A stretch of DNA of 64,000 nt, taken from NCBI RefSeq assembly GCF_011752995.1, contig NZ_VWWL01000012.1, positions 1 to 64,000 on the forward strand, read 5' to 3'. Both the position numbers and the translations under genes were made by a program. This DNA comes from Burkholderia sp. Ax-1724 (GTDB lineage Bacteria > Pseudomonadota > Gammaproteobacteria > Burkholderiales > Burkholderiaceae). This document shows positions 1-9,195 of the stretch, piece after piece (the stretch's first letter is position 1; each line of letters opens with the position of its first letter). The notes under the pieces were generated by a model. It was given only the letters and a program-made list of their open reading frames with translations. It was not told where the DNA came from and did no database searches.

Positions 1-134
1 ACCGGCAACCGGCAACCGGCAACCGGCAACCGGCAACCGGCAACCGGCAACCGGCAACCGGCAACCGGCAACCGGCAACCGGCAACCGGCAACCGGCAAC
101 CGGCAACCGGCAACCGGCAACCGGCAACCGGCAA
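1..134. repeat. Tandem heptanucleotide repeat (ACCGGCA)n
   Basis: Nineteen uninterrupted copies of the 7 bp unit ACCGGCA occupy positions 1-133, and the array runs into the left window edge, so its true length is unknown. It ends about 75 bp before the likely start codon of the helicase gene at 210. Because 7 is not a multiple of 3, the array would shift frame if translated. No open frame through it joins the helicase. Confidence 0.97.
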
Positions 135-209
135 GCCGCGCGCCGGTTGCGGCACACCCAGACCCGGCAAAAAAGGCGCTTGTCGCGAGCAGTTGTATGG
201 ATATACAGT

Positions 210-2417
210 ATGCGTCGCCATCCTGAATCCATCCAACGCACGAACCGCTCAGTGTCCACCGTCGCCGAATCCGCTCCGCCGTTCGATACCGCCGCTTGGC
301 TTGCGAAGCTCAACGACGCGCAGCGCGAAGCCGTCGAATACGGGGCCGACACGCCGAACGCGCCACCCGGCGCATTGCTCGTGATCGCGGGCGCCGGCTC
401 GGGCAAGACCAACACGCTTGCGCATCGCGTCGCCAATCTGGTGCTGAAGGGCGCCGATCCGCACCGCATCCTGCTGCTGACCTTTTCGCGCCGCGCGGCG
501 CTCGAGATGACGCGCCGCGTCACGCGCATCACGGCTGCGGCGGCCAGCACGAGCGGCGTGGGCGCCGCGCTCGCGCAAGGGCTCACGTGGTCGGGCACGT
601 TTCACAGCGTCGGCGCGCGGTTCCTGCGCGAATACGCCGATCTGATCGGCCTCTCGCCCGCCTTCACGATCAACGATCGCGAAGATTCCGCCGACCTGAT
701 GAACCTCGTGCGCCATGAACTGGGGCTGTCCGCGAAAGAGCGGCGCTTCCCGGCCAAGGGCACGTGTTTCGCGATCTATTCGCGCGTCGTGAATACCGGC
801 GCCTCGCTCGGCCAGGTGCTCGAGAGCGCGTTTCCGTGGTGCCGCGAATGGGAGGACGATCTGCGCCGGCTGTTTGCCGCCTACGTCGACGCGAAGCAGA
901 AGCAGAGCGTGCTCGATTACGACGATCTGCTGCTCTACTGGTCGCACATCGCCGCCGAGCCGGCCATCGCCGCCGATCTGTCGGCGCGTTTCGATCACGT
1001 GTTTGTCGACGAATATCAGGACACCAACCGCCTGCAGGCGTCGATCCTGCTCGCGCTGAAACCCGACGGCCGCGGCCTTACGGTGGTCGGCGACGACGCG
1101 CAATCGATCTACTCGTTTCGCGGCGCGACCGTGCGCAACATCCTCGATTTTCCGCAGCAGTTCGACCCGCCCGCGCGCCAGGTCACGCTGGAGCGCAACT
1201 ACCGCTCGACCGCGCCGATTCTCGCCGCCTCGAACGCGGTGATCGAACTCGCGAGCGAGCGCTACACGAAAAATCTCTGGACCGACAAGGCATCGGCGCA
1301 GCGTCCGCGCCTCGTCACGGTTGCCGACGAAGCCGCGCAGGCACGCTACGTCGTCGAACAGGTGCTGGAGGCGCGCGAGCAGGGCGTCAAGCTCAAGTCG
1401 CAGGCGGTGCTGTTTCGCGCCGCGCATCACAGCGCCGCGCTCGAGATCGAGCTGACCCGCCGCAATATTCCGTTCGTCAAATTCGGCGGGCTCAAATTTC
1501 TCGACTCGGTGCATATGAAGGACGTGCTCGCGGTGCTGCGCTGGGCCGAGAATCCGCGTGACCGCGTGGCCGGTTTTCGGGTCGTGCAACTGCTGCCGGG
1601 CGTGGGGCCAGCGACCGCGGCGAAGCTGCTCGACGACATCGCGGCGCGCGTTGGCACCGGCATGAGCATAGGCGAGGGCGATCCGGCCGCGCCGGCCGGC
1701 GGCGCGCTCGCTGCGCTGGCCGGGTTCAGCGCGCCGGCGCGGGCGCAGGAGGACTGGCATCCGTTCGTCAAGCTGATGTCGAGCGTGTACGGTCGGCAGA
1801 CGCCGTGGCCCGCCGAATTCGAAATGGTGCGGCGCTGGTACGAACCGCATCTCGAACGCAATCACGAAGATGCCGCGATCCGTCACGCGGATGTCTTGCA
1901 GATGGAGAGCATCGCCGGCACGTATCCGTCGCGCGAGCGCTTTCTGACCGAGCTGACGCTCGATCCGCCCGACGCGACCAGTGACGAATCCGGCGTGCCG
2001 CTGCTGGACGAGGACTACCTGATCCTCTCGACGATCCATTCGGCGAAGGGGCAGGAGTGGCGCAACGTGTTCGTGCTGAACGGCGTCGACGGCTGCATTC
2101 CGTCCGATCTCGGTACCGGCAGCGACGAGGATATCGACGAGGAGCGGCGTCTGCTCTACGTGGCGATGACGCGCGCGAAGGAGGACCTGCACATCGTCGT
2201 GCCGCAGCGCTTTTACGTGCATAACCAGACCCATCTCGGCGACCGCCACGTGTGGGCATCGCGCACGCGCTTCATCGCCACGCCGATGCTGCCGCTGTTC
2301 GACGCCTATGCGTGGCCGCGCGTGCCGGTCGCGCGCGCGCCGAGTGCGGCGGGGCTCGCCGCCGCTGCGCAGGCGAAGATCGAGATTGCGGCGAAACTCA
2401 GGAAGATGTGGGATTGA
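210..2417 (+). CDS. UvrD/Rep-type superfamily 1A DNA helicase
   Basis: An ATP-dependent 3'-5' DNA helicase of the UvrD/Rep/PcrA family, about 735 residues. Motif I (Walker A, GAGSGKT) lies at residues 61-67. It is followed by the DEYQDT Walker B motif, VGDDAQSIYSFRG (motif III), LERNYRST (motif IV), STIHSAKGQEW (motif V) and LLYVAMTRAKEDL (motif VI), all intact. The frame is open upstream to a TTG near 147, but the ATG at 210 is preferred; a GTG at 252 is also possible. E. coli UvrD is about 720 residues, so the length is normal. Its role in repair or replication restart is inferred from family. It stands alone, just downstream of the heptamer array. Confidence 0.9.
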   Translation: MRRHPESIQRTNRSVSTVAESAPPFDTAAWLAKLNDAQREAVEYGADTPNAPPGALLVIAGAGSGKTNTLAHRVANLVLKGADPHRILLLTFSRRAALEMTRRVTRITAAAASTSGVGAALAQGLTWSGTFHSVGARFLREYADLIGLSPAFTINDREDSADLMNLVRHELGLSAKERRFPAKGTCFAIYSRVVNTGASLGQVLESAFPWCREWEDDLRRLFAAYVDAKQKQSVLDYDDLLLYWSHIAAEPAIAADLSARFDHVFVDEYQDTNRLQASILLALKPDGRGLTVVGDDAQSIYSFRGATVRNILDFPQQFDPPARQVTLERNYRSTAPILAASNAVIELASERYTKNLWTDKASAQRPRLVTVADEAAQARYVVEQVLEAREQGVKLKSQAVLFRAAHHSAALEIELTRRNIPFVKFGGLKFLDSVHMKDVLAVLRWAENPRDRVAGFRVVQLLPGVGPATAAKLLDDIAARVGTGMSIGEGDPAAPAGGALAALAGFSAPARAQEDWHPFVKLMSSVYGRQTPWPAEFEMVRRWYEPHLERNHEDAAIRHADVLQMESIAGTYPSRERFLTELTLDPPDATSDESGVPLLDEDYLILSTIHSAKGQEWRNVFVLNGVDGCIPSDLGTGSDEDIDEERRLLYVAMTRAKEDLHIVVPQRFYVHNQTHLGDRHVWASRTRFIATPMLPLFDAYAWPRVPVARAPSAAGLAAAAQAKIEIAAKLRKMWD

Positions 2418-2589
2418 GTGCGGCGCGCCGGGAGCAAGGCACGGCGCCTCGGAGCGGGATGAACGAATTCGGCGATGACGCCATTGTGCGTGTGTCTCGC
2501 AGTGCTGCTGCTGCGCCGCGACGGCGGATGGCCGCTGTTGCCCGGTCTTGCCGCCGCGCGGCGCGAACCCCGCGAACCCCGCGCGCCGC

Positions 2590-3360
2590 CTAGCGCGACT
2601 GCCGCTGCTGTTGCTGCTGCGCCACCGGGCGCGGCGGCACGAAGAAATTGCGCAGCCACGCGGCGAGCCGCGAGAACACGTCGTCCGGTTCCTCGACGAA
2701 AATCTCGGGCTTGAGCAGGCGCAGGTATTCCATGATCTGCTGCGCTTCCTGCTTCTGGAACGTGCCGTGCGCAAGGCCGAGGCGCAGGAGTCCGCGCAGC
2801 TCGCCGAGTTTTTCGCGCGCGGTGCTGCCCGTGCTCGTCTCGCACGCGACCTTCGCCTCGTAGACGCGCTGACGCAGCGATTCGACGAGCCGCCAGGCCG
2901 GCGTTTGCATTACCTCTTCGAGCGCCTGGATGTCCTGTGCCGCGCTTCTGATCTGCGCGGCGAGCGGATCGACGAGCGTCGCGTCGCCTTCCGCTTCCTT
3001 GACGATCGCGGCCGCCCAGTCGCGGCATTGCTTCGCCAGTTCCTCGGGCGTCCATTCCGAGCGCGCGGCGAAGCCGAAGCCGAACTCGCCCGCCTGGCGC
3101 ATCAGAATCGCGACGACGTCGGGAAACTCCTTGTCGAGCGTGCGCTTGGCCCACGCGTATTGGCCGCCCTGGAGCATCCGCTGCACCGCGTGTTCGGTCA
3201 GCGGCACCATGTTGTCGAGCAACTTCGCGCGCAAAAAATCCTCGAACGAGGGCGTTGCGAATTGCGGATCGAGTTTCAGCGAGACCCGCAGAAACGCCTC
3301 GAAGTCCTTGCGCAGCGACGTGACGGTCTCGTCCTTGAGCTTGAGGGTGATTTGACCCAT
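2590..3360 (-). CDS. Conserved hypothetical protein with Gln-rich C-terminus
   Basis: A 256-residue soluble protein of unknown function. It has no signal peptide or membrane segment. It begins MGQITLKLKDETV, is rich in charged helical sequence, and ends in a Pro/Gln tail with five consecutive glutamines. The sequence looks like a real protein: codon use is strongly GC-biased at third positions and there is an ATG start. I recognise no catalytic motif. It converges on the helicase gene, with 172 bp between the two stop codons. Its promoter should lie between 3361 and 3637. Confidence 0.75.
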   Translation of the reverse strand: MGQITLKLKDETVTSLRKDFEAFLRVSLKLDPQFATPSFEDFLRAKLLDNMVPLTEHAVQRMLQGGQYAWAKRTLDKEFPDVVAILMRQAGEFGFGFAARSEWTPEELAKQCRDWAAAIVKEAEGDATLVDPLAAQIRSAAQDIQALEEVMQTPAWRLVESLRQRVYEAKVACETSTGSTAREKLGELRGLLRLGLAHGTFQKQEAQQIMEYLRLLKPEIFVEEPDDVFSRLAAWLRNFFVPPRPVAQQQQQRQSR

Positions 3361-3534
3361 GTGTTATCCCGTTTTCGTGCCGCGCGGTGCGCGTCGCGCC
3401 GCCGGCCGCACGCGGACCGAGGGCGATGCGACGCCGGCTGCCGGCGCGGCTGTTCCAGCCTGTTGCCGCGTCATCAGCGGGACGAATCCCGATGAGCGGA
3501 CCTCGACTGCTTATCGGCGGAGTTGAGGGAAACT

Positions 3535-3558
3535 TGAGGGCGTGAGGGCGTGAGGGCG
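3535..3558. repeat. Short 8 bp tandem repeat (TGAGGGCG)x3
   Basis: Three exact copies of TGAGGGCG followed by a degenerate fourth (TGAGAGAC). They lie in the 277 bp gap between the hypothetical gene and azlD. No function can be read from the sequence. Confidence 0.85.
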
Positions 3559-3637
3559 TGAGAGACGGCCCGGTGCGAACGCGGTACAGAGCCATCGCGC
3601 GGCCAGGATCAGCCGCGCGGTCGGGCCCGGAACGCGC

Positions 3638-3961
3638 TTACTTCAGCACGACGCACTGCCAGAGGAAGAACACGGCCAGCCCGACCGCGATGGTCAGCAG
3701 CGGCCGGCGCGTCGTCGCGCTGGCGACGACGGCCGCCAGCGCCCCGACCAGCTGCGGATTGCGCCAGCTCAGCTCGGCATGGTTGCCGTGCGGCGAAACG
3801 GCCATCGGCACGATGATCGCGGTCAGCACGGTAACGGGCACGAAGCTGAGCGCGGTGCGCAGCAGCGGCGGGAATACGAGCCGGTCGCCGAGCACGAACA
3901 CGGCGGCGCGGATCACCCACGTGATGGCGGCCATGCCGGCGATCAGAAGGACGTAGTTCAT
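3638..3961 (-). CDS. azlD: AzlD family branched-chain amino acid transport subunit
   Basis: The small partner of the AzlCD branched-chain amino acid exporter: 107 residues with about four hydrophobic segments covering nearly the whole chain (starting at residues 2, 39, 70 and 90). The start ATG overlaps the azlC stop as ATGA, which indicates translational coupling and a 1:1 partnership with AzlC. AzlCD pairs export leucine, isoleucine and valine and analogues across the inner membrane. The substrate here is inferred from family only. The AraC-type gene upstream on the same strand is a plausible regulator. Confidence 0.88.
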   Translation of the reverse strand: MNYVLLIAGMAAITWVIRAAVFVLGDRLVFPPLLRTALSFVPVTVLTAIIVPMAVSPHGNHAELSWRNPQLVGALAAVVASATTRRPLLTIAVGLAVFFLWQCVVLK

Positions 3962-4719
3962 CGCGTGGCCTCCGCAGCGGTGCGCGAGCCGCGCAGGCTC
4001 AGGCGCGAACTCGACAGCAGCACGCCGACTGCAACGCCGGCGAAGACCGCGCCGAGCAGGCCGAGCTTGTACGGCCATGCCTGCCAGAAAAACGCCAGCG
4101 TGCCCGCCGTCGCGGCTGCCGCGATAAAGCGCAGTGCGACCAGTTGCGGCACGACGATCGCGATGAACGTCGCGACCATCGCGAAATCGAGTCCGAGCGC
4201 TTGCAGGCCCGGGAAGGCCGCGCCGAACAGCAGGCCGACGACGGTCCACAACTGCCAGTTCAGATACATCGCCGCGCCGGCACCGAAGAAATAATACGGA
4301 CCGACCGTGCCCGGTTCGCGATGCCGGTAGTGCTCCCACGCGACCGCGAAGACTTCGTCGGTGAGCAGCGCGCCGAGCGCCCAGCGCCAGCGTTTGGGCA
4401 GATGCGCGACATGCGGTGCAAGCGTCGCGCTATACAGCACGTGACGCAGATTGACGACGAGCGTGGTTGCCCAGATCACGGCGAAACTCGCGTGTCCGGC
4501 GATCAGGCCGAGCGCGATGAACTGCGCGGAGCCGGCGAATACGATCAGCGACATCAACTGGCCGTGCCACAGATGCAGCGGGCCGGATGCGACGAGCGTG
4601 CCGAAAATGACGCCGAACGGCGCCGCGCCGACCAGCATCGGAATGATGTCGCGCGCGCCGGCGCTGAATTCTTTGAGATGGCCTGGGCGAACGGGCTGGC
4701 CTTGGGGGGAATCGGTCAA
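3958..4719 (-). CDS. azlC: AzlC family branched-chain amino acid exporter, large subunit
   Basis: A 253-residue inner-membrane permease of the AzlC (LIV-E/YgaZ-like) family. The N-terminus has the signature GARDIIPMLVGAAPFGVIFGT, followed by several hydrophobic segments. The start codon is TTG, supported by a strong AAGGAGG ribosome site five bases upstream. It heads a two-gene operon with azlD (4 bp ATGA overlap). AzlC proteins work with AzlD to export branched-chain amino acids. The C-terminal tail is short, basic and cytoplasmic-looking. Confidence 0.9.
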   Translation of the reverse strand: MTDSPQGQPVRPGHLKEFSAGARDIIPMLVGAAPFGVIFGTLVASGPLHLWHGQLMSLIVFAGSAQFIALGLIAGHASFAVIWATTLVVNLRHVLYSATLAPHVAHLPKRWRWALGALLTDEVFAVAWEHYRHREPGTVGPYYFFGAGAAMYLNWQLWTVVGLLFGAAFPGLQALGLDFAMVATFIAIVVPQLVALRFIAAAATAGTLAFFWQAWPYKLGLLGAVFAGVAVGVLLSSSRLSLRGSRTAAEATR

Positions 4720-5032
4720 TCTGGCCTCCTTGATTGCGGAAGCATAGCGGGGAGCGGTGCGGTGGGCTTGTACGTTCTTGCTGCGGGGTCGTCGTTCGGG
4801 TTGTCCGTTCGGGGTGCTGTTCCCGTTGCGAGCGGGTGAGGGGATGGGCCAAGCAGGCCGATGGAGGCGCGGCAGGCCACCGCTTCGCGCCTGATTTTCC
4901 CTGCTCGAAGATTCGGCTATTAGCCATCTAGCCGGAAACGACGGGATCGACTTCGGCGCTGTTCGCCGGGCCGGTGCGGCTGTTTGCGCTACGGTCAGCG
5001 CGTGGGCTGCCCGGACGCCCCGCCCCGCGTGC
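4720..5032. other. Intergenic region between the AraC gene and azlC
   Basis: 313 bp without a convincing gene. It holds the azlC ribosome binding site (AAGGAGG on the minus strand, near 4726-4733). I see no clear terminator after the AraC gene and no consensus promoter. Confidence 0.6.
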
Positions 5033-5875
5033 TCAGGCCCCGCGCGCGGTTCCCTGCCACTGGCCGGGCGGCACGCCGAACATGCGGCGGAAGTGGCGCG
5101 TGAAATGACTCTGGTCGGTGAAGCCGCTCGCGGCGGCGACGTCCGTTACCGGGATGCCCGCGCGCAGCGGCGCGAGCGAGCGCTGCAGGCGCACCTGATT
5201 GCGCCACGCGTGCGGCGGCAAGCCGGTCGTTCGCGTGAAGAGGCGCGCCGCGTGAAACGGCGACAGCCCCGTCGCCTTCGCCACTTCCGCGAGCGGCACG
5301 GACTCGAGCAGGTCGCCGGCGAGGCGCTCCTGCATGAGCGCGACGCGCACGTCGTCGGTGGCGAGGCGCGCCGGCTCCGGCCGTGTCTGCGCATAGCGGA
5401 CCAGCAGCGTGGACAGCGCGTCGAGCATCGCGGCCTCGGCGGCGAGTTCGTCGTCGCCCGCTTCGAGCAGGCGATGCGCGCACGCGAGCCGCATCGCGAG
5501 ATCGGGATCGCGGATCACGCCGGGCGCGAACCACGGCAAGGCCTGCGGTTTGCCGCCGACTTCCGCGGCGAGATCGTGCATGAACTCGACCGGCGCATAG
5601 ATCACGCGATACCGCCAGCCGGCCTCGACTGCCTTCGATCCCGTATGCAGTTCGCCCGGGTTGATGATGGGCACGCTGCCGGCCTCGGCAACATAATGCT
5701 CGCCGCGATACCGGTAGCATTCCGCGCCCGCGACGATCACCGGGATCGTGTACGCATCGTGCCAATGCGGCGCGAATTCGTGATCGCGATATTCGGCCGT
5801 GAGCAGGTCCGCGCCGGGCAGAAGCGGCGTGCGCCAGTAGCGGGCGGAATCGCGGAAGCGGTGGGTGGTGGTCAT
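5033..5875 (-). CDS. AraC family transcriptional regulator
   Basis: A 280-residue regulator with an N-terminal cupin-type sensing domain (HWHDAYTIPVIVAGAECYRYRG, then PGELHTG) and a C-terminal double helix-turn-helix AraC domain ending in the signature SGFTDQSHFTRHFRRMFGVPPGQW. The frame stays open 82 codons upstream, but the ATG at 5875 starts a sequence that looks like a normal family N-terminus. It sits upstream of azlCD on the same strand. AraC/AzlCD neighbours are common, so control of amino acid export is a reasonable inference but is not shown. Confidence 0.9.
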   Translation of the reverse strand: MTTTHRFRDSARYWRTPLLPGADLLTAEYRDHEFAPHWHDAYTIPVIVAGAECYRYRGEHYVAEAGSVPIINPGELHTGSKAVEAGWRYRVIYAPVEFMHDLAAEVGGKPQALPWFAPGVIRDPDLAMRLACAHRLLEAGDDELAAEAAMLDALSTLLVRYAQTRPEPARLATDDVRVALMQERLAGDLLESVPLAEVAKATGLSPFHAARLFTRTTGLPPHAWRNQVRLQRSLAPLRAGIPVTDVAAASGFTDQSHFTRHFRRMFGVPPGQWQGTARGA

Positions 5876-6077
5876 GACGAAAGTCCGGCTGGGCCGATCA
5901 GTGTAGCGCGTCGTGGGCATGTGCGGCGGCGGGCGCCGCTCGGGAGGGACATCACGCGGAGCGTGTCGGACGGCGAGGCAATATCGGGCGGCGGCACGCG
6001 CGATACGTCGCGGCAAGCCTTGCCGGGACGCACGCGCGCTGAGGTGTTGACCGTGGCCCTGCCACGCCTGTCGCCTG

Positions 6078-6560
6078 TCATTTGACGGGAATCGTGGTGC
6101 CGTTCGGCATCGGTACGGCACTGACGCTGTTTTTCGCGCTGCCGCTGACCACGCGATCGCTATAGGTCAGATAGACGAGCGCGTTGCGCTTCGTGTCGAC
6201 CACGCGCACGACGTGCAGCGACTTGAAGATCAACGACATGCTCACCGAAAACACATCGTCCTTCTGCTTCACGGGACCGGTGAAATGCAGCGGCCCGACC
6301 TGGCGGCAGGCGATCGACGCCTCGGTCGGATCTTCGGCGAGACCGAGCGTGCCCTTGACGCCGCCCGTGCGCGCCCGCGACACATAGCAGGTGACGCCTT
6401 GCACGACGGGATCGTCGTAAGCCTCGACGACCACGCGGTCCGAACCGGTGATACGGAAATTCGTATTGACGCTGGCGACTTCTTCGCTGTGCGCCGAAGG
6501 CAGCAGCAGTACGCCGACGGCGGCGAGCGCGATGCGCAACGAGGTGGAGTTCATGGACAT
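6078..6560 (-). CDS. creA: CreA family exported protein
   Basis: About 160 residues with an N-terminal signal peptide (hydrophobic run LRIALAAVGVLLLP ending near AHSE) and the CreA core: VNTNFRITGSDRVVVEAYDDPVVQGVTCYVSRA, then EDPTEASIACRQVGP. CreA proteins are widespread periplasmic proteins of unresolved biochemical role. The second ATG of the N-terminal MSM (6554) could equally be the start. It is monocistronic and lies between the AraC gene and the tRNA-Asn pair. Confidence 0.85.
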   Translation of the reverse strand: MSMNSTSLRIALAAVGVLLLPSAHSEEVASVNTNFRITGSDRVVVEAYDDPVVQGVTCYVSRARTGGVKGTLGLAEDPTEASIACRQVGPLHFTGPVKQKDDVFSVSMSLIFKSLHVVRVVDTKRNALVYLTYSDRVVSGSAKNSVSAVPMPNGTTIPVK

Positions 6561-6785
6561 GCCCGGTTGAGTGCCTGGAGTGGAGCAGCGCGAGAATCGC
6601 GAGAGGAAATGCGAGAAATGCGCCGCGAAGCCGCCATCGTATAACGGCGCGCGGGCGGTGCCATGCAAACCTGCGTGCCGATGATTTGCGTCGGTGCGTT
6701 CGCGTTGCGTGCATGCGATCCTCAATACACGACGTGTGAAATCGTATCGTTGCGAGAAGGACGCGTAGCGTCGCTGCCAAAACAA

Positions 6786-6811
6786 AAAGGCCCGCACGGA
6801 TGCGGGCCTTT
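6786..6811 (-). terminator. Rho-independent terminator after tRNA-Asn
   Basis: A perfect 11 bp stem (AAAGGCCCGCA / TGCGGGCCTTT) with a 4-base loop. On the minus strand it is followed by a T-rich run. It lies 9 bases beyond the 3' CCA of the distal tRNA-Asn. Confidence 0.9.
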
Positions 6812-6819
6812 CAAAATTT

Positions 6820-6895
6820 TGGCTCCTCGACCTGGGCTCGAACCAGGGACCTACGGATTAACAGTCCGGCGCTCTACCGACTGAGCTATCGAGGA
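6820..6895 (-). tRNA. tRNA-Asn (GTT)
   Basis: 76 nt including an encoded 3' CCA. The acceptor stem TCCTCGA pairs with TCGAGGA. The anticodon loop reads CTGTTAA, so the anticodon is GTT. The TTCGAGCC T-loop is normal. It is identical to the second copy at 6958-7033 and is the distal member of a two-gene unit. Confidence 0.97.
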
Positions 6896-6922
6896 ACAGC
6901 AGTACAACTTGATCTACATAAA

Positions 6923-6949
6923 AAAACCCGTCTTGGTTAACGGGCTTTT
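6923..6949 (-). terminator. Possible weak terminator or processing hairpin between the tRNA-Asn genes
   Basis: A short CCCGT/ACGGG stem with an 8-base loop, followed on the minus strand by six T residues, directly after the proximal tRNA-Asn. The stem is only five base pairs, so it may be a leaky terminator or a processing hairpin. Confidence 0.5.
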
Positions 6950-6957
6950 GCAATTCT

Positions 6958-7033
6958 TGGCTCCTCGACCTGGGCTCGAACCAGGGACCTACGGATTAAC
7001 AGTCCGGCGCTCTACCGACTGAGCTATCGAGGA
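6958..7033 (-). tRNA. tRNA-Asn (GTT), promoter-proximal copy
   Basis: 76 nt including CCA. It is identical in sequence to the tRNA at 6820-6895 and has the same GTT anticodon. It is transcribed first from the consensus promoter at 7061-7089. A 62 bp spacer separates the two copies. Confidence 0.97.
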
Positions 7034-7060
7034 ACAGAACAACAACAGCAGAGAAGCGAA

Positions 7061-7089
7061 ATTGTAGAAGTAGCTTAAGTGCCTGTCAA
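7061..7089 (-). promoter_or_regulatory. Sigma-70 promoter of the tRNA-Asn genes
   Basis: On the minus strand a perfect TTGACA (7084-7089) is separated by exactly 17 bases from TACAAT (7061-7066). This places the transcription start about 20 bases before the first tRNA. Confidence 0.88.
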
Positions 7090-7148
7090 TACCCTGCGGT
7101 CATCTTGATAACAAATCCGAATTGGCAGGGTGGGTGACAGGTTGCCGC

Positions 7149-7472
7149 TTAGCGCGCGAGCAGCGCGAGCTTTTCCTTCACGTCCTTGAATTCGTCGGCT
7201 TCCGGCAGCGGTGCCTTGGTCTTCGTGATGCTCGGCCACGCCTTCGCCAGATCGGCGTTCAGCGCGATGAAGTCCTGCTGGTCGCCCGGCACGTCTTCTT
7301 CGGCATAGATGGCGTTCACCGGGCACTCGGCTACGCACACGGCGCAGTCGATGCATTCATCGGGGTCGATCGCGAGGAAGTTGGGACCTTCGCGAAAGCA
7401 GTCCACCGGGCACACATCGACACAGTCGGTATAGCGGCACTTGATGCAGCTTTCGGTCACAACGTGAGTCAT
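7149..7472 (-). CDS. fdxA: 7Fe ferredoxin (FdxA family)
   Basis: A 107-residue electron carrier of the FdxA type that should bind one 3Fe-4S and one 4Fe-4S cluster. Cysteines are at residues 9, 12, 17, 21 and 25 in the first half and at 40, 43, 46 and 50 in the CIDCAVCVAECP motif. The C-terminal extension (residues 55-107) is characteristic of this class. A plausible ribosome site (AGGAG) precedes the ATG. It is divergent from pncB across 272 bp. Its redox partners cannot be read from this context. Confidence 0.92.
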   Translation of the reverse strand: MTHVVTESCIKCRYTDCVDVCPVDCFREGPNFLAIDPDECIDCAVCVAECPVNAIYAEEDVPGDQQDFIALNADLAKAWPSITKTKAPLPEADEFKDVKEKLALLAR

Positions 7473-7744
7473 TCAGGCAGCTCCTGCATACGGAATCAGG
7501 GAAGGCGCGGACGCCAAAAGCGGTATTGTAACGTAACGTCAAGAGGCGCATGAAGCATCGGGCCGTGCCTCTTATATGTTTTTGTGATTAGTTTATGGGG
7601 TGCCGCGGCGTGCCGTGCGAGAGCTTGCGACGCGCTGAATGCGGGCGCATCGGGTAACATGCGTCAGGCGCGCGACGTATGCGCGTTCGTTGCAAGGGTC
7701 GTGTGAGCCCTTTTCGTTTTTCCAGCGGTCCAGTTCGTACCATC

Positions 7745-8941
7745 ATGATGATTACTTCGCTGCTCGATACCGATCTGTACAAGTTCACGATGATGCAGGT
7801 GGTCTTGCATCACTTTCCCGCCGCGAACGTGGAATACCGCTTCCGCTGCCGTACGCCGAATGTCGATCTCGTGCCGTATATCGACGAAATTCGCGGCGAG
7901 GTGCGCAAGCTCTGCGAACTGCGTTTCACCGACGACGAACTCGACTACCTGCGGCGCATGCGCTTCATCAAGGGCGACTTCATCGAGTTCCTCGCGCTGT
8001 TCCATCTGAACGAGAAGTACATTTCGATCACGCCGTCGCCGAAGGGCAATGGCGAAATCGACATCGACATCAAGGGGCCGTGGCTGCATACGATCCTCTT
8101 CGAGATTCCGGTGCTCGCGATCGTCAACGAAGTCTATTTCCGCAACACGCAGCAGGAGCCGGACTACCGCGAAGGCCGCGGCCGTCTGCTCGACAAGATT
8201 CAACTGCTCGGCGCGCGCCCCGAATTCGCCGACTGCAAGATCGCCGACTACGGCACGCGCCGCCGCTTCTCGAGGCAATGGCACGAGGAAGTGATCCTCA
8301 CGCTCAAGGACGGTCTCGGCGAGCAGTTCGCGGGCACGAGCAACGTGTTCTACGCGATGAAGCACAGCCTCACGCCGCTCGGCACGATGGCGCACGAATA
8401 TCTCCAGGCTTGCCAGGCGCTCGGTCCGCGGCTGCGCGATTCGCAGATTTTCGGCTTCGAGATGTGGGCGAAGGAATATCGCGGCGACCTCGGTATCGCG
8501 CTGTCCGACGTGTACGGCATGCAGGCGTTCCTGCGCGACTTCGACATGTACTTCTGCAAGCTGTTCGACGGTGCGCGTCACGATTCCGGCGATCCGTTCG
8601 ACTGGGGCGAGCGTCTGCTCAAGCACTACGAGGCCAATCGCTGCGACCCGCGCACGAAGATTCTCGTGTTCTCCGACGCGCTCGACATCCCGAAGGTGCT
8701 GCAACTCTACGAACGCTTCCGCGGCCGCTGCAAGCTCGCGTTCGGCGTCGGCACCAATCTGACCAACGACCTCGGCTATAACCCGCTGCAGATCGTCATC
8801 AAGATGGTCCGCTGCAACGGTCAGCCGGTTGCGAAACTGTCGGACTCGCCGGGCAAGAACATGTGCGAGGACAAGGCTTATCTCGCGTATCTGTGCCAGG
8901 TGTTCGGCATCACGCAGCCGGAGGAAGAGGCGGCGAAGTAA
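7745..8941 (+). CDS. pncB: Nicotinate phosphoribosyltransferase
   Basis: A 398-residue enzyme of the NAD salvage (Preiss-Handler) pathway. It joins nicotinate and PRPP to make nicotinate mononucleotide in the cytoplasm. It starts MMITSLLDTDLYKFTMMQ, the conserved N-terminal substrate pocket, and carries GTSNVFYAMK (containing the phosphorylated histidine region HSLTPLGTMAHE) and HDSGDPFDWGE. The length matches E. coli PncB (400). The open frame extends 22 codons further upstream, but the tandem ATGs at 7745 and 7748 fit the family start. Confidence 0.95.
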   Translation: MMITSLLDTDLYKFTMMQVVLHHFPAANVEYRFRCRTPNVDLVPYIDEIRGEVRKLCELRFTDDELDYLRRMRFIKGDFIEFLALFHLNEKYISITPSPKGNGEIDIDIKGPWLHTILFEIPVLAIVNEVYFRNTQQEPDYREGRGRLLDKIQLLGARPEFADCKIADYGTRRRFSRQWHEEVILTLKDGLGEQFAGTSNVFYAMKHSLTPLGTMAHEYLQACQALGPRLRDSQIFGFEMWAKEYRGDLGIALSDVYGMQAFLRDFDMYFCKLFDGARHDSGDPFDWGERLLKHYEANRCDPRTKILVFSDALDIPKVLQLYERFRGRCKLAFGVGTNLTNDLGYNPLQIVIKMVRCNGQPVAKLSDSPGKNMCEDKAYLAYLCQVFGITQPEEEAAK

Positions 8942-9195
8942 CGCGTGATGCCGGGCAATGCCGTCCGGTTTGCGCTTCAGCCTGCTTTCCGACTTGTTTT
9001 GTTTCGGCTGACCTCCCGGCTCACGGGTCGTGCAGGTTCATGGGCGGCTTACGTTCATGTCCATACAGGTTCGGTGACCAGTGTCGCCGCACTTGCGACG
9101 CACGGCAATATGCCGTTCGGCCAGGGTGTTCGCGCGAGGGGTGGTCGGTATAATCCTCGCCATACCGCACGGCTGTCGACACGAGGACCTCGCTT

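Noticed and set aside
1..134. CRISPR array or origin iterons
   Set aside because: Seven-base units without spacers and with no cas genes; no replication gene or DnaA boxes seen nearby.
249..2774. A long minus-strand open frame across the helicase gene
   Set aside because: Arg-rich translation with no domain; the plus strand has all seven helicase motifs.
5876..6121. Extended N-terminus of the AraC regulator
   Set aside because: The upstream 82 codons are Arg/Pro-rich and unlike any AraC protein; the ATG at 5875 gives a normal start.
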